This document shows, piece by piece, positions 23,901 through 36,700 of a stretch of 64,000 nt of DNA; position 1 is the stretch's first letter; every line of letters starts with the position of its first letter. The translations under genes and the position numbers were made by a program. The notes beneath the pieces are model-generated. The model saw only the letters and a list, made by a program, of their open reading frames with translations, ran no database searches and was not told the origin of the DNA. The stretch is from Myotis daubentonii (Eukaryota > Chordata > Mammalia > Chiroptera > Vespertilionidae): the NCBI RefSeq assembly GCF_963259705.1, contig NC_081851.1, positions 13,986,145 through 14,050,144 of the forward strand, read 5' to 3'.

Positions 23901-26900
23901 GGCTTGATTCCAGGTCAAAGGGCACATACCTCAGTTGATGGTTTGATCCCCAGCCCCGTATGGGAGGCAACCAGTCTATGTCTCTCTGACATCAATGTGT
24001 TTCTCTCCCTCTCCTTTTGCCTCTCCCCTCTTCCTCCCTCTTCACTCTTTCTAAAAAGCAGTAAAAAATATCTTTGGATGAGGATTAAAAAACCCCACAA
24101 AAAAAAAACACAAGTAAAAAGGACCTTTCAGTTCCTCAACTGACATCCACTTTCTCACCTTTCCCACCTCACAAAGGAAACATTGGGATTCAGCGGGTCT
24201 CAGAGAATTCAGAGAAATCTCTGCCTGTGGCGAGAGGCACCAGAAAGGCAGGGATGTGGGGCTCTGAGGCTGGGCTCTAGGCCTCTCCGCCCCAGTGCTG
24301 GGGAAAGGCCTCTCATGTCCGAGGGGATCCTGGGACACAACCCAGCCGCACAGCAGTCACATGAGCAGCTTTTTAAAAAAATGTTTTACTTCTTTAAAAT
24401 ATGTTTTTATTGATTTGAGAGAGGAAGGGAGAGGGAGGGAGAGAGAAACATTGATGAGAGAGTGCCTCCTGCAATCCTCCTACTGGGGATGGAGTCTGAT
24501 ACCAGGAATCAAACCATGACCTCCTGGTTCCTGGGTTGACACTGAACCACTGAGCCACACCGGCTGGGCCACAGGAGCAGCTTAATTAAAGGCTCGTGTT
24601 GCTCCTCCCCCAGTTCTGACTCGGTGGGTCTCTTATGGGGCCCGGCACCTGAATGTTTGAGAAGCACCAATAATTCTGAAGCCCCGTCCCCAGGGCCAGG
24701 CCTAAATGTGATTATCACTCAAGACCCTCTGGCTGCATTATAAACCCTCCCCCACCTCCTTTATTTTAATTATCCTGCTGGCTGAGCAGGGAAAACAGTG
24801 AGTAGCAAAGACCTAGTACCCGGATACATACATGTTCAAAACACAAGGACACACAAGGATAATTAAAAGGCAGAATAGCCCTACCTAGTTTGGCTCAGTG
24901 GATAGAGCATTGGCCTGCAGACCAAAGGGTCCGGGTTAGATTCCAGTCAAGGGCATGTATCTCAGTTGCTGGATCCTCCCTGGCCAGGCCCTGGTCAGGA
25001 AGCACGCAGGAGGCAACCAATTCATGTGTTTCTCTCACATTGATAGTTCTCTTAGTCTTTCCCTCTCTCTTCCTCTCTCTCTCAAAATCAATGGGAAAAT
25101 ATCCTGGGGTGAGGATTAAAAAAAAAAATAAAAAGCAGAATGGTCCTCAGGCTAACAGGTGGCCGCTCACCATCATGAATAGCTGAGTGTATTTAGGACA
25201 ATGCAGACTTCCCCTTGACTGTGACCAGTCGCTTCTCACTCCTGCTCCAGTGCTGACTCAGCACCCACCACCCATGGTGCCCATCAGCCCAGCCTGTCCC
25301 TGGCTCCGGCCTGGGGTATGGCAGCGGCCCCTGCCAGCCCCACACCTGCTCCTTTGTGCTCCTGCTCATGCCTTTTTCATGCCTTTATCTCAGCTGTCCA
25401 ATCAGACTGAAGGCTGAGCCACATCCCCTAAGATAACTAAATCATACAAGGCTTCTTCTGGAGGGAGGAGGGGGTGTCAGGGAAATATACTTTCAGGTCA
25501 GTGCTGCCCCCACAGGTCCGGTTTCCAGGGAAACCACTTCTCTGATGTTCCCGAGGTCCATGGCAGAGGGGCTGCCCTCAGTGCACAGCCCTCCCGACCC
25601 CACCCCAAGGCCCAGTCTACAGCGACAGCCCTTCTGGGACTTGGCAGCCTGTTTCTCTGCCACATCCCTGACAGAAACGGACACCCTTTCCCCAGGAAGA
25701 TCAGCCATGGGAAGCAGAGCCACATTGGCCAGAACACATTTTCAGGGCAAATCAAATTCTGAGCCCAAGCCCCTTGACAGTACTCAAAACCAGTCTGGCT
25801 CCATATTAGGCAAGAAGAGGAGGCAAATGAAGACTTGATTTGGGTGTATAAAATTTTTTTTTTAATTTTCCCCCCATTTTGTTTTAGCTTGCTGATGACT
25901 ACCTTTCCAAACAGGTTCAATATGTCTCGTGTATGAAACCTAAAATTAGGAAAATCACTAGTGGGTGATGTAGTTTTTAAACTTTTCCTTGGTGGTGAGA
26001 GCCTGCCTCCTGCTTGCCACGGTAGAGGGGGTCCACGGCTAAGCCCCACAAAGCCAGCTTCACACCTACCTGCCGAATATGAGCCAGGATCCTGACCTGG
26101 GTCTCAATGTCAAGCTGTTGGATTTTTTCAATAAACTCCCCTTTCCTGTCGCACTGCGGAGGTAACGCGTGTTAATGGGAGCATTCTGCAAGCGAGGCAA
26201 CCTGGGCCCACCACAGCCACAGAAATAGTTTCCAAATGAGCTGCCCACCCAGCCCCTGGCTTCCTCTTTTATAACCATCAGCTTGTCCTCCCTCCTGTCC
26301 CTTAGACAGAGGTTTCTCCAGAAGTTGCTCTGACCACCCACAGCAGAATCACCGGGGGAACTTGTGTTCAAAAAGCCCATCAGGTTGAAAACACTGGAGG
26401 TGAAGCACAGAAGTCTGCACGATAAACAAGCTCCAGTGACTCTTAAACCAGTAAAGGTCAAGAGCACCAGGGGTGACAACCTTCGTCTTCAAAGGGCCGG
26501 ATGTAGGAACATCTCGGAGTCTGCCGGCCATTCAGTCTCAGCTCTGCCATGTGCTGTGCGAGCAGCCAGAGATAATACAGGAAGAATTGAGTGTGGCCCT
26601 GTGCCCATGAAAGTTTTGTCCAAAATCAGGGGGTGGTCAGATGGGGCCTCCAGGCTGGATGGAGTTTCTGGTCTTTGGTCTAGGTGCCCCTATACTGGGG
26701 ACAATTTGCTAAGGGCACCCCGGGCTGAGGAATCCCCACTTGCTTCTTGCCAAAGGTGCCCTGGGAGTAGAATCGGCTGCCACCTAATGAGTGGTCCCTT
26801 CTCTCGGGAAGCTGGGATGTGTCATGTTGGACTGAAGGCAGCGTCCCTCCTACCTCACTCACTAAGGGGGAGTTTATCCCCACAAACCCACACACAAGAT

Positions 26901-29900
26901 GGCCAAGGGCAGGCCCGCTCCACCCTTGCCCAAGCCCTACTTGGACAGCACAGCCCAGCACCAGCACCAGCATCTTCTCCATTTCCTCCATACTTTGTCC
27001 TAAATCAAAAGAGCAACATATTTAATAGACTCATCTTCTCATGAAATCTCACCAGTGATACACCACTCTGCTGTTGTGGGGGAAATCAGATAAGCTAAAA
27101 AAAATCATTTCAACCTGGGTGTACCCCGCCATCTGTTTTCTATGTATGGGCTTGTATATTATTTAAGCCAAATGAGAATTCTATACCTAAGTATGTGTGG
27201 TCCTTTCCCACTCAAATATGTCATAAATATTGTCCCATGATAATCCATGAACTCCAGCGTCAGCATCTCTTGTCAGTGTGTGCGGGAAGCAAGCCCAGTG
27301 GCAGAGAGGCGTCTCCGCAGGCAGTGCTGAGTGGGCTCTAAGGTGAGGTGCACACAACTCTCCCTGTTCATCCTGCAGCATTGCAAATAGACAAGCCCAG
27401 CTTCACGCTGCCAACATCCTGCACATCTGTCCTGCCGCCCTCCTCCTCCCGTTTCTGTCAGTGTTTGGCTGGAATGTTCCAAAGAAAGCCCAGACAACGT
27501 AAGGCGTCACTTTTGTACAAAGGCCACAAACTTACCAATTTCCTTCCAGAGGCTCAAGTTTTCAATGTTTGAATCTAAATCAGTGGTTCTCAACCTTCTG
27601 GCCCTTTAAATACAGTTCCTCATGTTGTGACCCAATCATAAAATTATTTTCGTTGCTACTTCATAACTGTAATGTTGCTACTGTTGTGAATCGTAATGTA
27701 AATATCTGATATGCAGGATGGTCTCAGGTGACCCTTGTGAAAGGGTCCTTTGACCGCTAAAAGGGTCACGACCCACAGGTGGAGAACCGCTGATCTAAAT
27801 GATGCTAAACAACATCTCAGTGGCTAGTTTGTTTGGTTTTAGAAGAAAGAAGAGCAATTTATTTAAAAAGAAATTTAGAGAGGAAGGGAGAGAAAGACAA
27901 ATCGATGTTAGAGAGATGCACGGGCTGCCTCCTGCACACCCCCTCCCACTCACCCCCATCGCCCCAACTTGAGATAGAGACGGAAACCCAGGCATGTGCC
28001 CTAACCAGGAATGAAACCAGCAACCTTTTGATGCACGGGACGATGCCCAACCAACTGAACCACCCAGGCCAGGGCTTGGAAGCAGGGTTGGGGAATGTCC
28101 TGCCCAAGGGCCATATACGACCTCCAAAATCATTTGGTCTGGCCCTCCCAAGGCATTAGGAGCGAGTTAATGAAATGTTTGACCAAATATAGCAGCTAAT
28201 TTTTAAGCTGATAATTTGGTATGGCCCACGAATTATATACATACTCAAATGGCCCTTGGCAGAAAAAAGGTTCCCCACCCCTGGCTGCTGGTTCATAAAG
28301 CAGATTCTTATTTACCTCTTAAGGGAAAACTCATCCTTTAAGCTTTTCCTACTGCCGAATTGTCAGGAGGAAAGGCTTTTGCCATTTCACTCTCTCACAC
28401 CAACGTATGATAAGCCCGATTTCCCCAGACCCAGACCAACACTATCACACTGCTCCTTCTCAGCCCTGCCAATCAGGACCAAAAAAAATCACACAGGGTC
28501 CCCTCAGACCATCCAGATCCAGCTCTTTGCAATATGCTCAGTAAGGGTGGGTGCTGCAGATCCAACTACTACGGTCAAAAACTCCCTTTGCTAGTAAGAG
28601 TAGAACTTCTCAGTGTTTAAATGGAATAATTCTCAAAGCCTTATGATTGTTTTTTTCACTTGAGGCATTTCATTTGCCCCAAGAGGCTCCAATCCATAGT
28701 CATTCATAAATAGAATCACAGCCCTGACTCACTTCTCTATTAATGCTGAGCTGATGATCAGCCACAATTTCAGTTTTGATAAAAAAGAAAGAGAACGAGC
28801 ATAGGAGTGTTAACAGCCTCCAAACAGTCCCACTAAAACCTTTCCATGGCCACAGTGCTCTCGCCCACCAGCCCGTGTGCCCAAGTGACCGTCCCACCCA
28901 GGGCCCCCCCAGTCAGTCCCCACATGACAGGCAAGTGCCTCTTGTAAGCCCTTTGGTGGATATTACAGGCACAGACCCTCCCAGCCATCACCAGCTGCTC
29001 TTCCTACAGCGATTCACTTCCCCCAGGATTGTACATGGTGCTGTAGCCACCAGAGAGCTGACACGTAAGCAAGAACGTGTTTGGAGGGCTCAGACAGCAG
29101 AAACAGAAGGCAGAGTTCACACAGAAAATCTTGATGTTCACAGCAGAGGGTCTAAGTGTACCATACTTTAGAATAACTCCAACAGCTCTGAGAATCTTTG
29201 TTCCCAGTCACAGCAGAGGAAAACAGCATTAAAAGTGCAAACACATGTAGGATAGGCCCACTGCTAGTAGCAAGACCATAAGCAAGGAGGAGACTAGAAA
29301 CCCTGTACACACAGACACACACAGATACACACAGATACACATGAGCTCAATCTACAGTGTGAGGCGGCTCAATGAAAGAGCAAAGGGTTCCGCTTCCTCA
29401 GCACCAGCAGTTACACACATGACAACCATGAGCCATTCATTCATTCATTCATTCATTCTATTCATTCGTTCACACCAATCAGGCATTAAGACAAAACTAA
29501 ATCTGAACCAGAGCACTGTTATAAAAGCATAGAATTTCTGTTTACTAAGTTTTGTTAACACGGGGTTAGAGGGGGAAGGTTTTAAAGGTAGAGAATTAAT
29601 TTTAGAAAAAATCTTCATGGAAAAAAATGATTTAAAATAAGCTTTGGGGCAACAAACAGGGCACTAGGAGATTCGGGTGAAGCAGTGCTCTGTTTGTTCT
29701 CACCAGGTGAGTGGAATAAAACATGTGGTGCAAACAAAGCACCCTGTGATTTTTATCCCTACACAGATTCCGATGAAACTTATGAGAGAGAGAGAGAGAA
29801 AGCAGAAGTTCTCTAATTCTTTATGGGAGGCTGATTTCTCTCAGGAATTTAAAGTAAGAAGAACTGTTATTCTCTTAAATCTACCAGATTGTGGGTTTTG

Positions 29901-32900
29901 AATAGTTTCAAACATAGAGAAGATAGTGGGTCCCTGTCAGTGAGATTGGCTCAGGGACATTTAAGCAGGCAAAGAAGAAACAAACCTACAGACAACTCCC
30001 TTCCAGGCACCCATGTGTTCTGGCTGCTGGGAGCTTTGTTGTAATCAACACAGTCCTCTGGCTCAGACCAAGAAAATCCACAAAGAAAAGCTGGAAAGGG
30101 AACCTGAGAGAAGGACCTCTAGTCTGCAGTGAGATTCAGGCAAGGCTTCTTAAAGGAAGTGACCTCTGAGCTGAGACCCACAGGGTGAGGGGGGAGATTT
30201 AGGACACAGGGACGAGAGCGCTGCAGGCACAGGAACAGCACATGCAAAGGCCCAGAGGTAAGAGAACAGGGTGCTTGTCCAGGAGCCTTGGTGCAGGCAG
30301 AGACACAGGATGGGGCGGGAGGAGATCCGCCGCCCTGTTTAACTCCCAGGGAGCCACCTGACAAGCATGAATTAACTCTGACTTTCTGGAAGATGTCCAG
30401 GAGCACATTTCATTCTGTCTTTCAAGGTCACAGCGCATGTCCGAGGCTAGGACTTGGAACCCTTGCCCTCTCCGGCTTCAGGGCCCAGTGACAGACATGC
30501 CAGGACTTCCTGGTGAGACCCACCACGGACTGAAAAGGGCATCACAGGGTCCCCGTGGAAGAGAGATGTGAGTTCCTCCACAGATTCTTCCTTTCTTACC
30601 AAAAGGTACCCACCCTGTGAAGGTGGCCCTGACCCCACATTTACTGAGGAGGAGAGACCCCCAGAGAGGCCACAAAGACTCGGGCCCCTAAGCCCACCGA
30701 AGCAGGGGCCTTGGCTTCATGCCTCAGAGGAAACACCCTTCCTTCAAAATCTCACCGGAATGATCACATGTTTTCACTCTGCTGGCTCCAAGCTGGCAGC
30801 CAGAGCTCTGTGTCCAACAGCTGCCCAGAGCCACTGGCACTGGCCGAGCCCGCCGAGGTTGGGGGGGGTGGTTTCACTCACCAGACAGCGGGTCTTTGCT
30901 AATCACTGAAACATCCGGCAGGCTCATTACGATCCGCTGCTGGAGAACTTCCTACAGAAACAAAGAGGAGAGATACCACTGAGAACAGGAAACGAACATA
31001 AAGAATGACTAACAAAATGACAGCTTATCCAGTCACTGGGTGAGCGCACAGCCACTACACGGTAACTGGGAACATGCTATGTAAGAGGAAGGAATAGTTA
31101 GAATATAAATAAATGTGAAAAGTCAGAGCTACCTGGACTTCCAATCCTCATCATAATCAAATAAACATTATGTCTGCATATGAGCGGAGACCCTGGGAAG
31201 AAGAAGATAGGCTACATGCCAGGACAGCAGCATCAGGTGTGAGTGTCTTTTTTAATTTTTTAAATATGTTTTTATTGATTTCATAGGGAGAGGGAGAGGG
31301 AGAGGGAGAGGGAGAGGGAGAGGGAGAGGGAGAGGGAGAGGGAGAGGGGGAGGGAGAGGGAGAGGGAGAGGGGGAGGGGGAGGGAGAGGGAGAGGGAGAG
31401 GGAGAGGGAGAGGGAGAGGGAGAGGGAGAGGGGGAGGGAGAGGGAGAGGGGGAGGGAGAGGGAGAGGGAGAGGGAGAGGGAGAGGGAGAGGGAGAGGGAG
31501 AGGGAGAGGGAGAGGGAGAGGGAGAGGGAGAGGGAGAGGGAGAGGGAGAGGGAGAGGGAGAGAAACATCAATAATGAGAGAGAACCATTAATAGGCTGAT
31601 TCCTTCACGTCCCCTACTGAGGAATTGAGTCCTCAACCCGTGCATGTGCCCTGACTGGGAATCCAATCATGATCTCCAGGTTCATAGGTTGATGCTCAGT
31701 CACTGAGCCACACCGGCTGGTTATGAGAGTCCTGGCCCCAAGCCCAGAGGAGTCCAAGCAGCGGGCCAGGAGGAGGCCGGAGACACTGGCTGAGACACCA
31801 GCGCTCAGGTAAGCCTGGCCATGCTGCTTCTCACCCGCTCCTGTCCTCTGTAAAAGGTCAAGGACAAAGTCTCCCCAGGTTTTCAGAGGCAAAACTTGAG
31901 CTTCTTGAATAGCTGGTGCTTTTCAGAGGGGCCCCTGGTATTCCTAAGTGCCCTGCCCTGAAGCCTCAGAGAAGGACAGCCAGGGTGGCTGAAGTGTTGC
32001 CTGGCAAACAAGACCAGGCCTGAGTTCTGTGACTGTGACGTGTCTCACTGAAAAGCCATGGGCAGAGGGATCCCACTCTACGTGGGGGTGACCTCTCACC
32101 CTCCCCGGTCAGAGTAAGGAATGACTGTCTCGCTTCGTCCAAGCCCTCACAACAAGGTGACGCTGGGTGGTACTTCTTCTGAAAAACTTTCTTGACTGTC
32201 ACTTCACGACAGTAACCAGTTATGCATATGCTATCATGTCAGCTGGGAGGGAAAAAGGCAGACTATGAAAGGCAGGGAGTGAAACACAAACTACTCATGC
32301 AGAAACTGGGGGGAAACACTAACACCGCTCATAGTGACTGTCTTTCAGTGGTGGGATTCTGGGTGGCTCTTATTCTTACTACCTGTATGTTCTCCTAGCT
32401 GTTTGTAAGAAGCACATATTACTTATATGGGCAGAACTTAGCTTTATTTTCCAATAAATCAGAAGGAAATACACACCACAACCCTGCCCGCACCTGCCCA
32501 TGTCAGCCCAGAGGCAAGTGGCCTGTGGCTTTCTCAGCATGAAAAGGACTGAGGCAGGGACGCCCTGCAGCCCTTAGCAAGTGCTGCAGCAAACATTCAC
32601 TCTCAGGCCGAGGGGCTGAGGCTTGCCATGCACACCTGCCCTGCCCTCAAAGAGCTGCCAGTGCAGAAGCCGGGCCAGGAGGCAGGGTCCTTCTTTCTAC
32701 CTGCCTTTCTCTCTGGGCCCTGAGGGTAGACTGGCTGTCTTTTCCTTCCTGGGACGGTTCCCGTGTTCTGGAGCGCAACCCAGTGCCCAAGAGCAGCAAA
32801 CTGCCTGCAATTCCACATGGTCGAGCCCCCTTGTCCAGCCCAGACCCGAGTGGCGTGCACCCTCCACGGCCGCCGAGATGAGAGGACCGCATGCTCATGG

Positions 32901-33740
32901 CCACACAGCTCGCCTGAGCCTGCCTGCTCTGTGCTGCTCACAGAGAGCCTCAGACACCTCCCTGCCCCTGAAGCCTCCATCGCAGCCCCAGGGAGAGGTG
33001 CTGTCCTCCAAGCCACACCTGAGGCGGGAGGCCTGCCTGTCCAGAGTCTCACGTTGGCATCTCCCTGGTTTTGATTCATGTGAAACCAGGAAAACAGGCC
33101 ATCATCCCAGCAACTGGGGCAAGTGCTGACTGTGACAGACGTGGACGGGATTTACTGCCCGTCTATGCCCTTTCCCCCGTCTCCCGCCCACAACCCTCCA
33201 AACTGGAAACTCAGTTGTGCACCGTCACTCCACTCAGGTGTCATTTCCTCCAAGAAGCCGGCCCAACTGCCCCCACGCAGCCTGAGTTAGGAGTCTTGTC
33301 TGTTGACCTGTTGGCACCATCCGCCTTCCCTGGCACTTAGCACACAGCATCAAAAGCACCTGCTAACCACCAATGGTGCCTGCAGCCAGGAATCAAGCCC
33401 CTCCACACCCAGACCCAAGTTCAATGGCAGCACCACCCCTGCCCCCTGCCTGTGGGCAGCACTAGATGAAACCCACCAGCCTACAGCATGCCCGGCGCTG
33501 AGTGTGGCTCCCCTCAGACAAAGAAACAAGGCCACTTCAGCCCCATCATCTGAGCTCTCAAAGGCCCTGCCCAGAGGCTGCTCAGAGTCACGGTGCTCTG
33601 TTGCCAACAGGCGATGGAATGAGTACAGCTGCATGCTGGGAACAGGGCTCAGAAGCGGAGTCTGGCCAAGATCTCAGTGAAACCCAGTCATAAATCTGGG
33701 ACTTGTTGGGCAGTGAGTGTTTCTAAAATTATATATATAT

Positions 33741-33794
<54 letters not shown>

Positions 33795-36700
33795 CCTAGT
33801 GCATGAAATTGGTGCACATTAAAAGGGGATAAATTAGAGGAAATATTTTAATATTGCTATTTGCCCTTTCTCTATAATAGAAGTGTCAGAGATGAAAGAA
33901 AATTAGTAAAATGTATATGAAAATCTTCCTCCTGTCATAGTTGGGGCACACCACGGGACCCGGAGTCAACCCACGTGCGCCTCGAAATTGTGTGAGACCC
34001 AGACCAGGCCGCCCTCTGCCCCATTGGGCTAGATCCAGACCTGGCCGGACCCACCCTTGTCAAGCCCCGCTGGGCAGGGTCATAGCTTCAGGTCTGGCAT
34101 GGCATGGGGGGAGGGCAGCCTGAGGACCCCTGTCAAGCCCCATGGGGGAGGGTTTTGGGGGATGCAGCCTCAGGTCCCTGCTGATTGCTCGTTAAGGATC
34201 ATTACAGGAACTTGGCCTCCACTCTGGGTGCAGCCTTCTTGTGCTATGGAACCCTCCCCCATCCCCACCCCCACCCCCCGCCTCGACTGTGGGCACCACC
34301 ATCTTTGTGGCAGAGTGACAGTCAATTTGCATATTCCCTATTTATCATAGAGGATTTATTTCAGAGTGGGAGAGAGATAGAAACATCAAAGATGAGAGAG
34401 AATCATTGATTGGCTGCTTTCTGAAGGCCCCACACTGGAGATCGAGCCTACAACCCAGGTATATTCTCTGACCAGGAATTGAACCATTGACCTCCTGGTT
34501 CATAGGTCAATGCTCAACCACTGAGCCACACAGGCCAGGCCAATGAGTGGTTCTTAAACCATGTTCCCTGAGGTCCCAAGAACCCACAGAGATCGCCTAG
34601 GGGAAAAGGAAGGGGCTGAGCAGAGGGCATTAGGGTTCCCCAACCCCCAAGTCAATCAGAGTCATTGGGCTTCACCTGAGATCTTAAAAAAAACTTATAG
34701 GGGGGATATTGATGCTCAGAAAATGTGTGAAAATCAGGGCCCAGTAGGGCAGTTTCAGTCCATATGGCATCTGTGCTTGTCATATAAAGACCATAAAGAT
34801 CAAAGATTTCACCCCACCTTCCCAAGGCTGGGGTGGGGATTTTAACAGCCCTTCACCATCAGGTCCTCCTGCCATGGACTATCTGAGATAGAGACATGGT
34901 GAGCATGACAAGTGAACACTCTACACGCTGAACTCCAGTGCTGCCATCTGCACCCGGGGGCTCATCCATTATGATCCTGACCCAACATAACCCTCTGTGG
35001 TCCCATATCTCCTTCAACACCTTGAATTACTGCTGTACAAAGACTCGCTGACCTGTGGACAATAACCAGATCGCGTGCCCCTCCCAGAGTCCATTCCAGA
35101 CACTCCCCATGCGCCTGGTGCTTGGGGCCGCAGTGGCGACTCATCTCTGAGGCCCTCACAGCACCAGACCCAATGCCATGCACACCGGTCAAAGGACATT
35201 AGCTGGACAAAGTAAAGCAATCCAACATCTGACCCTTCTCACAATGCGGGGGGAAATAAAAGATGCAAGTGATAAACCCCCAAGTGTCAGCGAGCAGCTG
35301 CCTCACCGTGAACACCATTTCCTCTGGGCTTCCTGCGGGGAAACCTTTTGAGTGACGACATTGCCAGGAACACAGAAGTCCTGGGGCACAGAGAGCTGCC
35401 CTTACCTGGTAGAAGTTCTCAATGTGTCTGACCAAGATGGTCAAGTTCTCAATGCGGAGGTTCACATCGTTGTTCACGTGCTGGTGGAAGCGCTGATTAG
35501 GCCTGGGGTCTCTAGGGGAAGAAACACGAGACTGGAAACGGTGTCTCCCAGCATTTGCCACACTTCCCTCCCCAGCCTGGGTAGCCCTCACCAAGCCTAG
35601 GTCAGTGTGAGGCTGAAACCAGTGTGGCTCAAGTCAAACCCTAATCCTGCCCCTGCCGAGCCGTGGACCTTAGACAAAACACATCCCTCCCAACCCCATG
35701 GCAAACCCTACTCAGGCCCTTAGTCAAAGTCATCCCGATCCCACTCCTGGCAGCACCCACAAACCGCCACCAAATGCAGTGCAGACCCAAAAGGTTACAC
35801 TGTGTGAAAATCAATAATCCACCCCAAAATATATTTAAAGATTAAGAGTGTTAGGAACTGAACACGCCAAAATATATGAACCATCAAGAAAGAAAAAGGG
35901 AAAACATGGTACATTTTCCAACTTAAATCAATAAAATCATTAATGTTCTACTTCACACGGGTTCCCCTCCTCTGTCACCAGCCTGGGTCTCGGGCTGGTC
36001 CTGTGATTTTACAATCTAGGGACACAATTCCACCTGGACAAACCTACACCATCAGTCTGTGGCACTATATGGTGTACAACGCCGCCTAGGAGACATTCTA
36101 GCAGTGGAGACAAGCAATTCATGTGGGAACCCCCAAAGCATCATTTAATTTCACTCTCCAGCAAAAGTCAGGTCTGGTCGTGATAAAACTGGAAATCTCA
36201 ATCAAGCGACATATAACTTCATCCATCGATATATTTTCAGGATATTTCTCAAAATTCTCAGGCTCAAAAAGTTTTCCTATCTGAAAAGAACAGACTCAAC
36301 AGGAGGCCTTAGCTGCCACCTTGCCTGCTTTTTATAACAACCCCCCCCCCCAAATAGTTACTGTCCCAGGACACAGGGAGGGGTGATAATTCAAATGAGG
36401 GCTGTCTTCCTGGGTTCATGAGGGCACTGAGCCTCCTGGGAGCTGGTCTGATGGAAGAGAGGCAGGCCTCTTCCTCTTTCTGCAGTAACCTGCCCCCCTC
36501 CATAATGAAGGGGAGATGGGGGAGGCATGGAAATCCATATCAATGCCATTCTGCTCATTTGAAGCCAATAATTAATACAAAATTGACAAATAGGAAAAAT
36601 ATCTACAAATAAACGTGTCAGATGTCACTGGAAGTACAATTTAAAAACCAGCACCACCACAAGCTGTTTGAAAGTCAACCAAGACACAAGCAGCTGACTT

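Noticed and set aside
23842..25136. Possible tRNA genes from A/B-box-like sequences
   Set aside because: They are heads of Ves SINEs; no intact cloverleaf or anticodon arm.
31281..31571. Minus-strand open frame of almost pure Ser-Leu
   Set aside because: It is the translation of the (GGGAGA)n microsatellite.
32603..33129. Opposed open frames of 158-168 codons on both strands
   Set aside because: Mutually overlapping, no splice context and no recognisable domain.
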